Numbered from the stretch's first letter, positions 1 to 6,325 are shown. The stretch is 6,354 nucleotides of DNA from an uncultured Lachnospiraceae bacterium (GCA_902766415.1 CACXDR010000138.1:1-6354); one strand, 5' to 3'. Program-made: numbers and translations. The notes: generated by a model not told the origin, from the sequence alone.

Positions 1-942
1 ACGATCGTCATGATGGTCACCATCACGGTCCTCCGTCTGGACTACGGCCCCATGGCGCTCCATGAGGAGAATGCGAGAAAGGGAGATATCTTCACCGTCC
101 CGGCGCCGGTCTCCGAGAACTTTGACAAGGTCGAAGGCAAGGGCGCGGTCATGGACCTCGTGTTCCCGATCGTGATCCTGATCATCAGCTGCGTCATCGG
201 CATGATCTACACCGGCGGATTCTTCACCGGCGCTTCCTTCGTCGAGTCCTTCGCGGACAGCGACGCTTCCGTCGGCCTGGTGCTCGGCTCCTTCGTCGCG
301 TTGTTCATCACGATCGTTTTCTATGTGGTCCGCGGGGTGCTGAATTTCCACGGCTGCATGAGCTGCATCACCGAGGGCTTCAAGGCCATGGTCCCGGCGA
401 TCACGATCCTCTGCCTTGCCTGGACCCTGAAGGGCATGACAGATTCCCTCGGCGCCGCGGAGTATGTCGCGGGCGTCGTCGAGAACAGCGCGGGCGCGTT
501 CTTAAGCTTCCTTCCGGCGATCATCTTCGTTATCGCCTGCTTCCTCGCTTTCGCGACAGGTACCTCCTGGGGAACCTTCGGTATCCTGATCCCGATCACC
601 CTGAAGGTGTTCCCGCTTGAGAGCGGAAACCCGCTGGCGATCATCTGCGTTTCCGCCTGCATGGCAGGCGCGGTCTGCGGCGACCACTGCTCGCCCATTT
701 CCGATACGACGATCATGAGCTCCGCGGGCGCGCAGTGCGACCACATCGCGCATGTTTCCACGCAGATGCCGTACGCGATCACCGCGGCGGCCATCTCCTT
801 CGTGACCTACATCGTCGCGGGCTTCGTTAAGAACGCCGTGATCTCGCTGATCATCGGCATCGTCTTCATGCTCGTGGTCATGTTCCTTATGCATTTCGCG
901 GACAAGAGCCGCAGGGCCGGCGCGGAAGCCGCGAAGGAGTAA
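1..942 (+). CDS. Na+/H+ antiporter, NhaC family (C-terminal part, 5' end outside window)
   Basis: This is the C-terminal 313 residues of a polytopic inner-membrane transporter; the frame is open from base 1, so the start lies upstream and the ATGs near base 10 are internal. NhaC-family proteins exchange Na+ for H+ (some members exchange malate or lactate coupled to these ions), supporting pH and sodium homeostasis. The sequence shows about seven hydrophobic segments, beginning after a hydrophilic loop at roughly bases 45-150. Two family-typical motifs lie in the membrane core: GTSWGTFGILIPI from base 559 and GDHCSPISDTTIMSS from base 679. The protein ends in a short charged tail (KSRRAGAEAAKE) typical of a cytosolic C terminus. 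Family assignment is confident; the substrate cannot be read from this part. The last codons and the stop are duplicated just downstream, and a strong terminator follows about 110 bp after the stop. Confidence 0.93.
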   Translation, partial: TIVMMVTITVLRLDYGPMALHEENARKGDIFTVPAPVSENFDKVEGKGAVMDLVFPIVILIISCVIGMIYTGGFFTGASFVESFADSDASVGLVLGSFVALFITIVFYVVRGVLNFHGCMSCITEGFKAMVPAITILCLAWTLKGMTDSLGAAEYVAGVVENSAGAFLSFLPAIIFVIACFLAFATGTSWGTFGILIPITLKVFPLESGNPLAIICVSACMAGAVCGDHCSPISDTTIMSSAGAQCDHIAHVSTQMPYAITAAAISFVTYIVAGFVKNAVISLIIGIVFMLVVMFLMHFADKSRRAGAEAAKE

Positions 943-982
943 AAACCGCAGGGCCGGCGCGGAAACCGTGAAGGAATAAAAA
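909..982 (+). repeat. 37-bp tandem duplication of the antiporter gene's 3' end
   Basis: Two adjacent 37-bp copies, 909-945 and 946-982, match at 34 of 37 positions. Copy 1 encodes the last residues of the antiporter plus the TAA stop and following A run. Copy 2 lies entirely after the stop but would still read RRAGAETVKE-stop in its own frame. A third, decayed copy (about 983-1002, starting acgcaggtccggcg) can be seen. All three differences between copies 1 and 2 are G/C to A/T, consistent with drift of the untranslated copy. It has no evident function. Confidence 0.9.
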
Positions 983-1052
983 ACGCAGGTCCGGCGTGAA
1001 GGCTGCTGAGGGCAGGCCTTTGCGGCACAGATCTGCAGGTACGATCATTCGG

Positions 1053-1126
1053 GCTGCTGTCCGGGCGCATTTTCCTCCTTCCCGTTACGGGAGGGGAGGA
1101 AGGCCCCGGGCGGCAGCTTTTTTTTT
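1053..1126 (+). terminator. Large two-tier intrinsic terminator after the antiporter gene
   Basis: The outer arms gctgctgtccggg (1053-1065) and cccgggcggcagc (1105-1117) pair over 13 bp with two G-U wobbles. Inside them ttcctccttcccg (1072-1084) pairs with cgggaggggaggaa (1088-1101) with one bulge and a TTA loop. Nine T residues (1118-1126) follow the outer arm directly. This is the arrangement of a Rho-independent terminator, and it should end antiporter transcription before the clostripain gene. Energies were not computed. Confidence 0.85.
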
Positions 1127-1172
1127 GGAGAGGGGGAGCCCCGGGCGGCAGCTTTCTTTTTCGGGGGGAGGA
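1103..1172 (+). repeat. 35-bp tandem repeat of the terminator 3' arm plus T tract
   Basis: The 15-base string gccccgggcggcagc occurs at 1103-1117 and again at 1138-1152, each followed by a T-rich run (nine T; then TTTCTTTTT) and a G-rich stretch, giving a period of 35 bp. A more degenerate third unit seems to follow at about 1174-1198 (ccgggacggcgg, then a T6 run). The repeat therefore copies the 3' half of the terminator but not its 5' arm, so both copies could compete for the single 5' arm at 1053-1065. Confidence 0.8.
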
Positions 1173-1208
1173 GGCCGGGACGGCGGACCTCTTTTTTCCG
1201 CGGAGATA

Positions 1209-1237
1209 TGGTAATCTTCAGAAATATCTTTTACAAT
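1209..1237 (+). promoter_or_regulatory. Possible promoter for the clostripain-like gene
   Basis: TACAAT at 1232-1237 differs from the sigma-70/sigma-A -10 consensus at one base and sits in an AT-richer patch (about 1206-1243) within very GC-rich DNA. With a 17-bp spacer the -35 position would be tggtaa (1209-1214), which is a poor match. Transcription from here would start near 1243-1245, giving a leader of about 120 nt before the ATG at 1366. The -35 weakness keeps this tentative. Confidence 0.35.
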
Positions 1238-1365
1238 GAATGAGGCGGCTTGATGGTATCCCGGAACGGGGAGACCCTCAGGCAGGAGCATTTGGAAAAG
1301 GACCGCGGGCTGAAGACTGGCCGGCCGGGCACGGAAGGAGTCTGCGGCTTAAAAAGGAGAGAATT
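1238..1365 (+). other. Non-coding leader region upstream of the clostripain-like gene
   Basis: This stretch is open in the same frame as the downstream gene (42 extra codons from an ATG at 1240), but that ATG has no ribosome binding site, lies directly against the candidate -10, and the predicted extension is not recognisable. It is read here as an untranslated leader. It contains GC-rich self-complementary patches (cccggaacgggg near 1259, ccggccgg near 1321). I recognise no known riboswitch. Confidence 0.5.
1354..1359 (+). promoter_or_regulatory. Ribosome binding site fixing the clostripain-like start
   Basis: AAGGAG lies within aaaaaggagag, six bases before the ATG at 1366. It selects this start over the in-frame ATG at 1240, which has no comparable site. 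Confidence 0.85.
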
Positions 1366-3972
1366 ATGCCAGACAACAGACCAAGAGGCAGGGAAAAGAA
1401 TGTGACCGGCACCGGGGCAGGCGTACACCGCCGCGAGGGGACCGGTTCAGGACCTGTAGGAAGCGGCTCCGCGTTCGGAGGAAGCTCCGGCGGCGGTGGC
1501 GGCAAGCGGAGCTCGGGCGGCGGGAGGATGCCGCTGCTCCTTGTGCTTCTTATCGCGCTGCTCGGCGGGGGCGGGAGCCTCGGCGGGCTGTTCGGCGGCG
1601 GCGGGGGGCAGAGCACGTCCTACGAGACGGCATACCAGACCCAGGCGCCTACAGCGGCACCGGCAGCATCGTCCAATCAGGGAAGCGGCAGCGGGTCTCT
1701 TGACGCGCTGCTCGGGGGAGGCTCCCAGGGAAGCTCCCAGAGCAGCTCAGGAAGCGGCAGCTCCGGTTCCGGCAGCTATTCGGGATACGGAAGTCTGTAC
1801 GACATCTTCCAGAACAGCGGAAGCTCCTCCACGGGCTGGGGCAGCGCCGGCGCGGGAAGCCTGGGCGCCCTCAACAACACCGGGACGCTGAACCGCGAGG
1901 TGGCTCCGGAGGCGCGCGCGAAATACACGAAGCTGAAGGGGAACGGCAGGGACACGGTCACGATCATGATCTACATGTGCGGCACGGACCTTGAATCAAG
2001 GAGCGCCATGGCGACCCGCGACCTGCAGGAGATGACCAAGGCATCGATCGCGGACAATGTGAACCTGATCATCTACACGGGCGGCTGCAAGAGGTGGCAG
2101 AACAACGTCATCTCGACCTCAAAGAACGAGATCTACCAGGTCGCGGACGGCGGGCTGAAGCGCTTAGCGCAGGACAGCGCGAGGGTGATGACTGATCCGT
2201 CCACGCTGTCCGGCTTCATCAAATGGGCATCGAAGAACTATCCGGCGGACCGGAACATGCTGATCTTCTGGGACCACGGCGGCGGCTCCGTCTCGGGCTA
2301 CGGCTACGACGAGAAGAATGCCCGCAGCGGTTCCATGTCGCTTGCCGGCATCAACACCGCGCTGAAGGACGCCGGCATCAAATATGACTTCATCGGCTTC
2401 GACGCGTGCCTCATGGCGACGGTGGAGAATGCCCTGATGCTTTCGAAGTACGCCGACTACATGATCGCCTCCGAGGAGACGGAGCCCGGCATCGGCTGGT
2501 ACTACACGAACTGGCTGAACGCGCTGTCCAGGAACACCTCCATGGACACGCTCGATATCGGAAAGCAGATCATCGACGATTTCGTCGCGGCGTGCGGGCA
2601 GCAGTGCCGCGGACAGCAGACCACGCTGTCGCTCGTTGACCTTGCGGAGCTCGGGGAGACGCTGAGCGATGATTTCGTCGCGTTCTCCAAGGGCACGCAG
2701 GAGATGATCCGGAACGACGAGTACAAGGCCGTTTCCACCGCGAGAAACAACACGCGCGAATTCGCGCAGTCCACGAAGATCGACCAGATCGACCTTATCC
2801 ACTTTGCGAAGAACATGGGAACGCAGGAAGGCGGGGCACTTGCCGACACGCTTCTGAGCTCGGTGAAGTACAACCGGACGTCCTCCAATATGACCAACGC
2901 CTACGGGCTGTCCGTCTACTTCCCGTGGCGCAGGACGTCCAGCCTTTCCACGGCGATCAAGACCTACGACGCGATCGGCCTGGACGACGCCTACTCTGAC
3001 TGCATCAAGGATTTCGCGAACATCCAGGTCTCCGGACAGGCGTCGACAGGAGGGACATCGTCCCCGTACGGCTCGCTGTTCGGGGGGTCCCCGTACGGCA
3101 GCTCTTCCTACGGCGGTTCTTCGTCCGGCGGAAGCTCCTCGTCCGGCGGCTCGTACTACGGCGGCTCCGGCTCCAGCGCCGAGCAGCTTGCGGAGCTCCT
3201 CGGCATGTTCCTGGGCGGAGGCGGCGTGTCCGGCATCAGCGGCCTGGACGCTTCCAACTCGGATTTCTTCGGCCGGTCCATGCCGGTGGAGGATATGGCT
3301 GAGTACGTCGCAGGGAACCAGTTCGACGCTTCGGCGCTCGTCTGGAATACGGACAGCGGAAAGCCCGCGGTCACGCTGACGGAAGAGCAGTGGGGCATGG
3401 TGAACGGTCTTGACCTCAACATGTTCTACGACGACGGCGAGGGCTATGTGGACCTCGGCCTCGACAATGTCTACGAGTTCGGCGAGAACGGCGAGATGTT
3501 CGCGGACGTCGACGGGACCTGGCTTTCCATCAACGGCCAGCCGGTCGCCTACTACCACACCGACACCACCGAGAACGGCGACGAGTATTCGATCGAGGGC
3601 TACGTCCCGGCGCTCCTGAACGGCGATAAGGTCCAGCTGATCCTGATCTTCAACAACGAGACGCCCCACGGCTATATCGCGGGCGCGCGGCCGGTCTACG
3701 ATGAGCTGGCCGAGACGGACGAGACAGTGGCGCGCGGCCTGATCGAGCTTGAGGAGGGCGACAAGCTCGACTTCCTGTGCGACTTCTACAGCTACGACGG
3801 CGAGTTCCAGGACTCCTACAAGCTCGGCGAACAGATGACCGTCACCGGGAACATGGAGATCAGCAACACCTATCTGGACGCGGACCACTCAAACGCCAAC
3901 GTGATGGCGCTCTACCGCTTCACCGACATTTACAACCAGCACTTCTGGACCCCGAAGGTCCCGCTCGGCTGA
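1366..3972 (+). CDS. Clostripain-like (family C11) cysteine peptidase, exported/membrane-anchored, 868 aa
   Basis: C11 peptidases are caspase-fold (clan CD) enzymes that usually cut after Arg or Lys. In order: a Gly/Ser/Arg-rich N-terminal tail (residues 1-54); a short hydrophobic stretch from residue 55 (MPLLLVLLIALL) running into a Gly-rich run to about 81; a Ser/Gly linker to about 180; the peptidase domain at about 196-555; a second Ser/Gly/Tyr linker at 556-604; and an acidic C-terminal domain at 605-868. The catalytic pair is seen as H304 in FWDHGGG and C348 in GFDACLMA, 44 residues apart, close to the spacing in known C11 enzymes. D346, two before the Cys, fits the residue that gives basic P1 preference in PmC11 (recalled). 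K317 and R320 lie where autoprocessing would be expected, which is inference. Basic residues before the hydrophobic core imply the catalytic part is outside the cell; the core is only about 12 residues, so a signal peptide is possible instead of an anchor. The natural substrate is unknown. It is transcribed alone, ending at a strong terminator. Confidence 0.9.
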   Translation: MPDNRPRGREKNVTGTGAGVHRREGTGSGPVGSGSAFGGSSGGGGGKRSSGGGRMPLLLVLLIALLGGGGSLGGLFGGGGGQSTSYETAYQTQAPTAAPAASSNQGSGSGSLDALLGGGSQGSSQSSSGSGSSGSGSYSGYGSLYDIFQNSGSSSTGWGSAGAGSLGALNNTGTLNREVAPEARAKYTKLKGNGRDTVTIMIYMCGTDLESRSAMATRDLQEMTKASIADNVNLIIYTGGCKRWQNNVISTSKNEIYQVADGGLKRLAQDSARVMTDPSTLSGFIKWASKNYPADRNMLIFWDHGGGSVSGYGYDEKNARSGSMSLAGINTALKDAGIKYDFIGFDACLMATVENALMLSKYADYMIASEETEPGIGWYYTNWLNALSRNTSMDTLDIGKQIIDDFVAACGQQCRGQQTTLSLVDLAELGETLSDDFVAFSKGTQEMIRNDEYKAVSTARNNTREFAQSTKIDQIDLIHFAKNMGTQEGGALADTLLSSVKYNRTSSNMTNAYGLSVYFPWRRTSSLSTAIKTYDAIGLDDAYSDCIKDFANIQVSGQASTGGTSSPYGSLFGGSPYGSSSYGGSSSGGSSSSGGSYYGGSGSSAEQLAELLGMFLGGGGVSGISGLDASNSDFFGRSMPVEDMAEYVAGNQFDASALVWNTDSGKPAVTLTEEQWGMVNGLDLNMFYDDGEGYVDLGLDNVYEFGENGEMFADVDGTWLSINGQPVAYYHTDTTENGDEYSIEGYVPALLNGDKVQLILIFNNETPHGYIAGARPVYDELAETDETVARGLIELEEGDKLDFLCDFYSYDGEFQDSYKLGEQMTVTGNMEISNTYLDADHSNANVMALYRFTDIYNQHFWTPKVPLG
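3061..3177 (+). repeat. Repetitive Ser/Gly/Tyr linker-coding segment
   Basis: This segment codes for the second low-complexity linker of the clostripain-like protein. Short imperfect units recur: ccgtacggc occurs twice about 30 bp apart, tcgtccggcgg occurs at 3121 and 3139, and tacggcgg occurs twice. The encoded units are of the PYGS, SYGG, SSGGS and YYGG types. Such tracts are prone to slippage, so linker length may vary between strains. Confidence 0.7.
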
Positions 3973-3986
3973 GCGGCGGAAAGAAT

Positions 3987-4031
3987 GCACACAAAAACAG
4001 GATCCCGTTGAGGGATCCTGTTTTTGTGTGC
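3987..4031. terminator. Perfect 20-bp bidirectional terminator between convergent genes
   Basis: The arms at 3987-4006 and 4012-4031 are perfectly complementary over 20 bp around the loop gttga. The GC-rich inner stem (caggatccc with gggatcctg) is flanked by A5 on the left and T5 on the right, so each strand presents a hairpin followed by a U run. It lies 15 bp after the clostripain-like stop and about 100 bp after the minus-strand lysozyme stop, and can serve both genes. Confidence 0.93.
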
Positions 4032-4057
4032 TCAGGTCTGGCGCCGCCGCGGGCTTC

Positions 4058-4104
4058 GGCCATGGGGACTGTCCCCATGGCTAAACACTTAACACAAAAG
4101 TGTT
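4058..4104. repeat. Double-hairpin palindromic intergenic element
   Basis: Two adjacent perfect inverted repeats are present. The first is gccatgggga-ctg-tccccatggc (4059-4081, 10-bp stem, with a G-T pair extending it to 4058/4082). The second is aacactt-aacacaa-aagtgtt (4084-4104, 7-bp stem). Neither is followed by a T tract on the plus strand, and a complete terminator already lies next to them. The GGGGAC/GTCCCC dyad followed by an AACACTT/AAGTGTT dyad looks like a dispersed REP-type intergenic repeat of Clostridia. That link is from memory and cannot be confirmed from one copy. Confidence 0.6.
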
Positions 4105-4132
4105 GAATAACCGACGTGCGCTGCGGGACTGC

Positions 4133-5059
4133 TTATTTCACAGGGATCATTTCCACGTTCAGGTCCACGTTGCCGCTGATGCCGTTGACCTTGCCGGTGT
4201 CGGAATACTGCCAGAAGCGGAAGGCGTAGGGGCTCTGCGGCTGGGGCTCATAGTCCGCGAGCCAGATATCCGCGTCCCCGAACTTCGCGAGGTCCAGCTT
4301 TTCCGACTGCCAGATCATGTTGCAGTAGACGCCGGGCTCGTAGCCGGCCTGCCGCACGGCCTCGCAGAACGTCTGCGTGTTCAGCGTGAACTGGGTCCCG
4401 CTGACGCCGTCGGTACGCGCCTGCGCGCCCGGGATGGACTCAGGGTCGTAGACGACCGGCAGCTGGAGCTCCCGCCCGTTGAGGATCTTCATGACGAACG
4501 CGGCCTCCTCGATGGCCTCCTCGGCGTAGATCGCCTGCGCGAAGAAGTAGACGCCGACGTCCAGCCCCGCGTCCCGCGCCCCTTTGTAGTTTGCCTCGAA
4601 CATCGGGTCCTCGTTCAGGGTCGCGGACTGTCCGTAGCCCCGGTAGCCGATGCGCAGGAAGGCGAAATCATAGCCAGCGGCCTTCACGGCTTCCCAGTCG
4701 ATATCGCCCTGGTAGCGGGACACGTCGACCCCGCGCCGCGTGGTATATTTCGCAGCGTCCGCGTATCTCACGTGCTGCCCGTCGAACAGGAAGCCGCCGC
4801 GCAGGTAGTCGTTTTTCGGGATGTCGGAGAGGACCTCCATCTGGTGGTGCTTCCCCATGACGTCCACGTAGTCCATGATCCGCTCGACGATGCGTTCCTG
4901 TTTCGCGGACTGTTCAGAGGCAGCCTGTTCGTTTGCCGCCTGCTCCGTGCCTCCGCCGCAGCCTGTCAGCGCGGACGATGCAAGCGCCCCCGCAAGAAGG
5001 ATCCCTGCCGCGCCGCGGAGGGTCCGTTTTAAGCTTTTTCCAAGATTTGATCCAGTCAT
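4133..5059 (-). CDS. GH25-family muramidase (lysozyme) lipoprotein, 308 aa
   Basis: GH25 enzymes hydrolyse the beta-1,4 bond between N-acetylmuramic acid and N-acetylglucosamine in peptidoglycan. Residues 1-34 form a lipoprotein signal: basic n-region (K8, K11, R12, R15), hydrophobic core, and lipobox L31-T32-G33-C34. A Gln/Glu/Ala-rich spacer follows, then a region of about 50 residues (56-107) without a recognised domain. The GH25 barrel spans about 109-308 and shows GVDVSRYQGDIDW (D112), the catalytic D-x-E as D205-P-E207 in VVYDPES, ADYEP at 268-272, and a late WQYS at 283-286. The start at 5059 is chosen because GGAGG lies 5 bp upstream and it gives a proper signal peptide. An in-frame ATG at 5134 would add 25 residues but has no ribosome binding site and overlaps a TATAAT. 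The protein is expected on the outer face of the membrane, acting in wall remodelling; use against competitors is possible but unsupported. Confidence 0.92.
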   Translation of the reverse strand: MTGSNLGKSLKRTLRGAAGILLAGALASSALTGCGGGTEQAANEQAASEQSAKQERIVERIMDYVDVMGKHHQMEVLSDIPKNDYLRGGFLFDGQHVRYADAAKYTTRRGVDVSRYQGDIDWEAVKAAGYDFAFLRIGYRGYGQSATLNEDPMFEANYKGARDAGLDVGVYFFAQAIYAEEAIEEAAFVMKILNGRELQLPVVYDPESIPGAQARTDGVSGTQFTLNTQTFCEAVRQAGYEPGVYCNMIWQSEKLDLAKFGDADIWLADYEPQPQSPYAFRFWQYSDTGKVNGISGNVDLNVEMIPVK

Positions 5060-5064
5060 CTGTG

Positions 5065-5069
5065 CCTCC
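5065..5069 (-). promoter_or_regulatory. Ribosome binding site of the GH25 lipoprotein gene
   Basis: On the minus strand GGAGG precedes ATG (5059) by five bases (ggaggcacagatg). It decides the start against the upstream in-frame ATG at 5134. Confidence 0.8.
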
Positions 5070-5132
5070 GGTGAATCAGGGGAGGAAACGCGGGCCGTTC
5101 CTCCGGCCGGCGTTTCCGCTCCGTTTACTGCC

Positions 5133-5138
5133 ATTATA
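5133..5138 (-). promoter_or_regulatory. Consensus -10 box upstream of the GH25 gene
   Basis: The minus strand reads TATAAT here, an exact match to the -10 consensus, overlapping the ATG at 5134. Transcription would begin near 5126 and give a leader of about 65 nt before the ATG at 5059. No convincing -35 hexamer lies 16-18 bp further upstream, so an activator or a read-through contribution is possible. Confidence 0.45.
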
Positions 5139-5205
5139 AGGGATCCATGTGAAGGAAATGTGACCGCCGGATGACCAGAACGTTACGATTTTCGGAAGAG
5201 TGTTT

Positions 5206-6303
5206 TTACCTCCGCGGGGACGCGGCGAAGCGCTCCGCCGCCCGCACGGTGTTCACAAGGTACCGGATCACCTCCGCCGGGTACCTGCCCACAGCGGTCT
5301 CCCCGGTCACCATCACGGAGGCCGCGCCGTCGAGGACAGCGTTGAAGATGTCGCTCACCTCCGCGCGGGTCGGGACGGGATTTTCCTCCATGGAAGCAAG
5401 CATCTGCGTGACGACCATGAAGGGCTTTCCGGCGGCGCGGCATCTGGCGGCGATATCCTTCTGGACGCCGGGAAGCTCCCAGAGCGGGACGGCGTTCCCG
5501 AGGTCGCCGCGAGCGATCACGATCTCATCCGCCGCGGGGAGAAGCTCCTCCAGCTTTGCGGCCCCGTCGGTGTTCTCGATCTTCGCGAAGAGGCGGATGT
5601 GCTTTTCGTCCGCGCCGTCCAGCACGCCCCGGACGGTCTCAAGGTCCTTCCGGTTCCGGACGAACGGCTGCATGACCGCGGTCACGCCGTAGTTCTTCGC
5701 GATCAGGAGGTTCAGGAGATCCGTTTCGGTGAGGGTCGGGGGGTAAATGTGCGCGCCGGGCAGGGCGATGCTCTTCCTTTCGCTGAGCACGCCGCCGCGG
5801 AGCACCCGCGCGCGGACGGCGCCGGAGCCGGAGAGCGCGCCGGAGGCAGGCCCGGTGACAGAGAGGAGAAGCTTCCCGTCGTCCAGCAGGACCTCCTGGC
5901 CCGGTTTCAGGTACGGGACGATAAGCTGCGGGATTGGGATCAGAGGCGCGTCAGCGGTTCCCCCGCCGCCCGGAAGCGCGCCCCTATTGGCAGAGGCAGC
6001 ACCCGGAAGCGCGCCCCCATTTCCGGAAGGAGGCACCAGCAGCGCGTCTCCGCCGTCTGTCAGGGTGACCGGCGTTTCAAAACGGCCCACGCGGAGCTCA
6101 GGCCCCTGCATGTCGATGAGAAGCTGCGGCTTCACGCCGGCATCGGCCGCCGCCTTCTGCATGACGGCGATCCGCGCCGCGGACTGCGGAAGCGTCACGT
6201 GCGAGAGATTGAGCCGCACGCCGGTCATGCCGAGCGAAAACATCTCCTTCAGCGTTTCATAATCAGAGCAGGACGGTCCAAGCGTCCCGTAAATATCGAT
6301 CAC
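5206..6303 (-). CDS. Pyruvate-kinase-like protein lacking the C-terminal domain, 365 aa
   Basis: Pyruvate kinase converts phosphoenolpyruvate and ADP to pyruvate and ATP at the end of glycolysis. The A-domain barrel is clear: TLGPSCSD (7-14), GVRLNLSH (28-35, with R30, N32, S34, H35), DMQGPELR (64-71), SERKSIALPG (174-183), FAKIEN (239-244; K241, E243), ARGDLG (264-269; D267), VTQMLASM (298-305; T299), PTRAEVSD (311-318) and VTGETAVGRYP (332-342). The B domain lies at about 72-175 and carries a low-complexity insert at about 92-117. The protein stops right after the last barrel helix, whereas usual enzymes of about 470 residues have a further ~120-residue C domain that binds effectors and helps tetramer assembly. 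Departures from consensus are M65-Q66 for Thr-Lys in DTKGPEIR and N270-A271 where GDLGVEIP normally has Val-Glu. The start is GTG at 6303 with AAGGAG nine bases upstream. It may be an active unregulated enzyme or a divergent paralogue; no pykF name is given for that reason. Confidence 0.85.
   Translation of the reverse strand: MIDIYGTLGPSCSDYETLKEMFSLGMTGVRLNLSHVTLPQSAARIAVMQKAAADAGVKPQLLIDMQGPELRVGRFETPVTLTDGGDALLVPPSGNGGALPGAASANRGALPGGGGTADAPLIPIPQLIVPYLKPGQEVLLDDGKLLLSVTGPASGALSGSGAVRARVLRGGVLSERKSIALPGAHIYPPTLTETDLLNLLIAKNYGVTAVMQPFVRNRKDLETVRGVLDGADEKHIRLFAKIENTDGAAKLEELLPAADEIVIARGDLGNAVPLWELPGVQKDIAARCRAAGKPFMVVTQMLASMEENPVPTRAEVSDIFNAVLDGAASVMVTGETAVGRYPAEVIRYLVNTVRAAERFAASPRR
5969..6021 (-). 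repeat. 33-bp (11-codon) in-frame repeat in the B-domain insert
   Basis: The plus-strand 20-mers at 5969-5988 and 6002-6021 (cccggaagcgcgcccc followed by tatt or catt) match at 19 of 20 positions with a 33-bp period. A weaker partial copy (ttccggaagg) follows from 6021. On the coding strand this gives the recurring unit GALPG in the Gly/Ala/Pro-rich insert of the pyruvate-kinase-like protein. The period is a multiple of three, so unit gain or loss keeps the frame. Confidence 0.75.
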
Positions 6304-6312
6304 GATGATAGT

Positions 6313-6318
6313 CTCCTT
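6313..6318 (-). promoter_or_regulatory. Ribosome binding site for the GTG start of the pyruvate-kinase-like gene
   Basis: The minus strand reads aaaaggag followed by nine bases (actatcatc) and then GTG at 6303. No ATG lies nearby in frame, so GTG is the best start. Confidence 0.7.
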
Positions 6319-6325
6319 TTATCCC

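Noticed and set aside
1103..1198. Possible CRISPR-like array from the three regularly spaced units
   Set aside because: The units are direct tandem copies with no unique spacers, the third is degenerate, and no cas gene is nearby. Duplication of a terminator half explains them.
996..1214. Small open frame of 72 codons in the intergenic region
   Set aside because: It runs through the terminator hairpin and its T tracts, has no ribosome binding site, and its sequence is explained by the tandem repeats.
1240..1365. 42-codon N-terminal extension of the clostripain-like protein
   Set aside because: The ATG at 1240 has no ribosome binding site and abuts a candidate -10, while AAGGAG is ideally placed for the ATG at 1366.
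1496..1891. Ala/Arg-rich open frame overlapping the clostripain-like N-terminal region
   Set aside because: It is a frame-shifted reading of the Gly/Ser-rich linker, giving Ala/Arg-rich low complexity with no independent start signal.
2164..3888. Long minus-strand open frame of 574 codons opposite the clostripain-like gene
   Set aside because: It is antisense to a confidently identified protease. The G/C-biased third positions of the real gene remove stops from the opposite frame, and the translation is Val/Arg/Asp-rich without recognisable motifs.
4100..5032. Plus-strand open frame of 310 codons opposite the lysozyme gene
   Set aside because: It is antisense to the GH25 gene, with repetitive Val/Arg/Leu composition, no motif and no ribosome binding site; it also starts within the palindromic element.
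5139..5205. Possible intrinsic terminator between the pyruvate-kinase-like and lysozyme genes
   Set aside because: Only weak dyads (such as aacgtt) are present, with no stable stem followed by a minus-strand T run, so read-through into the lysozyme gene cannot be excluded.
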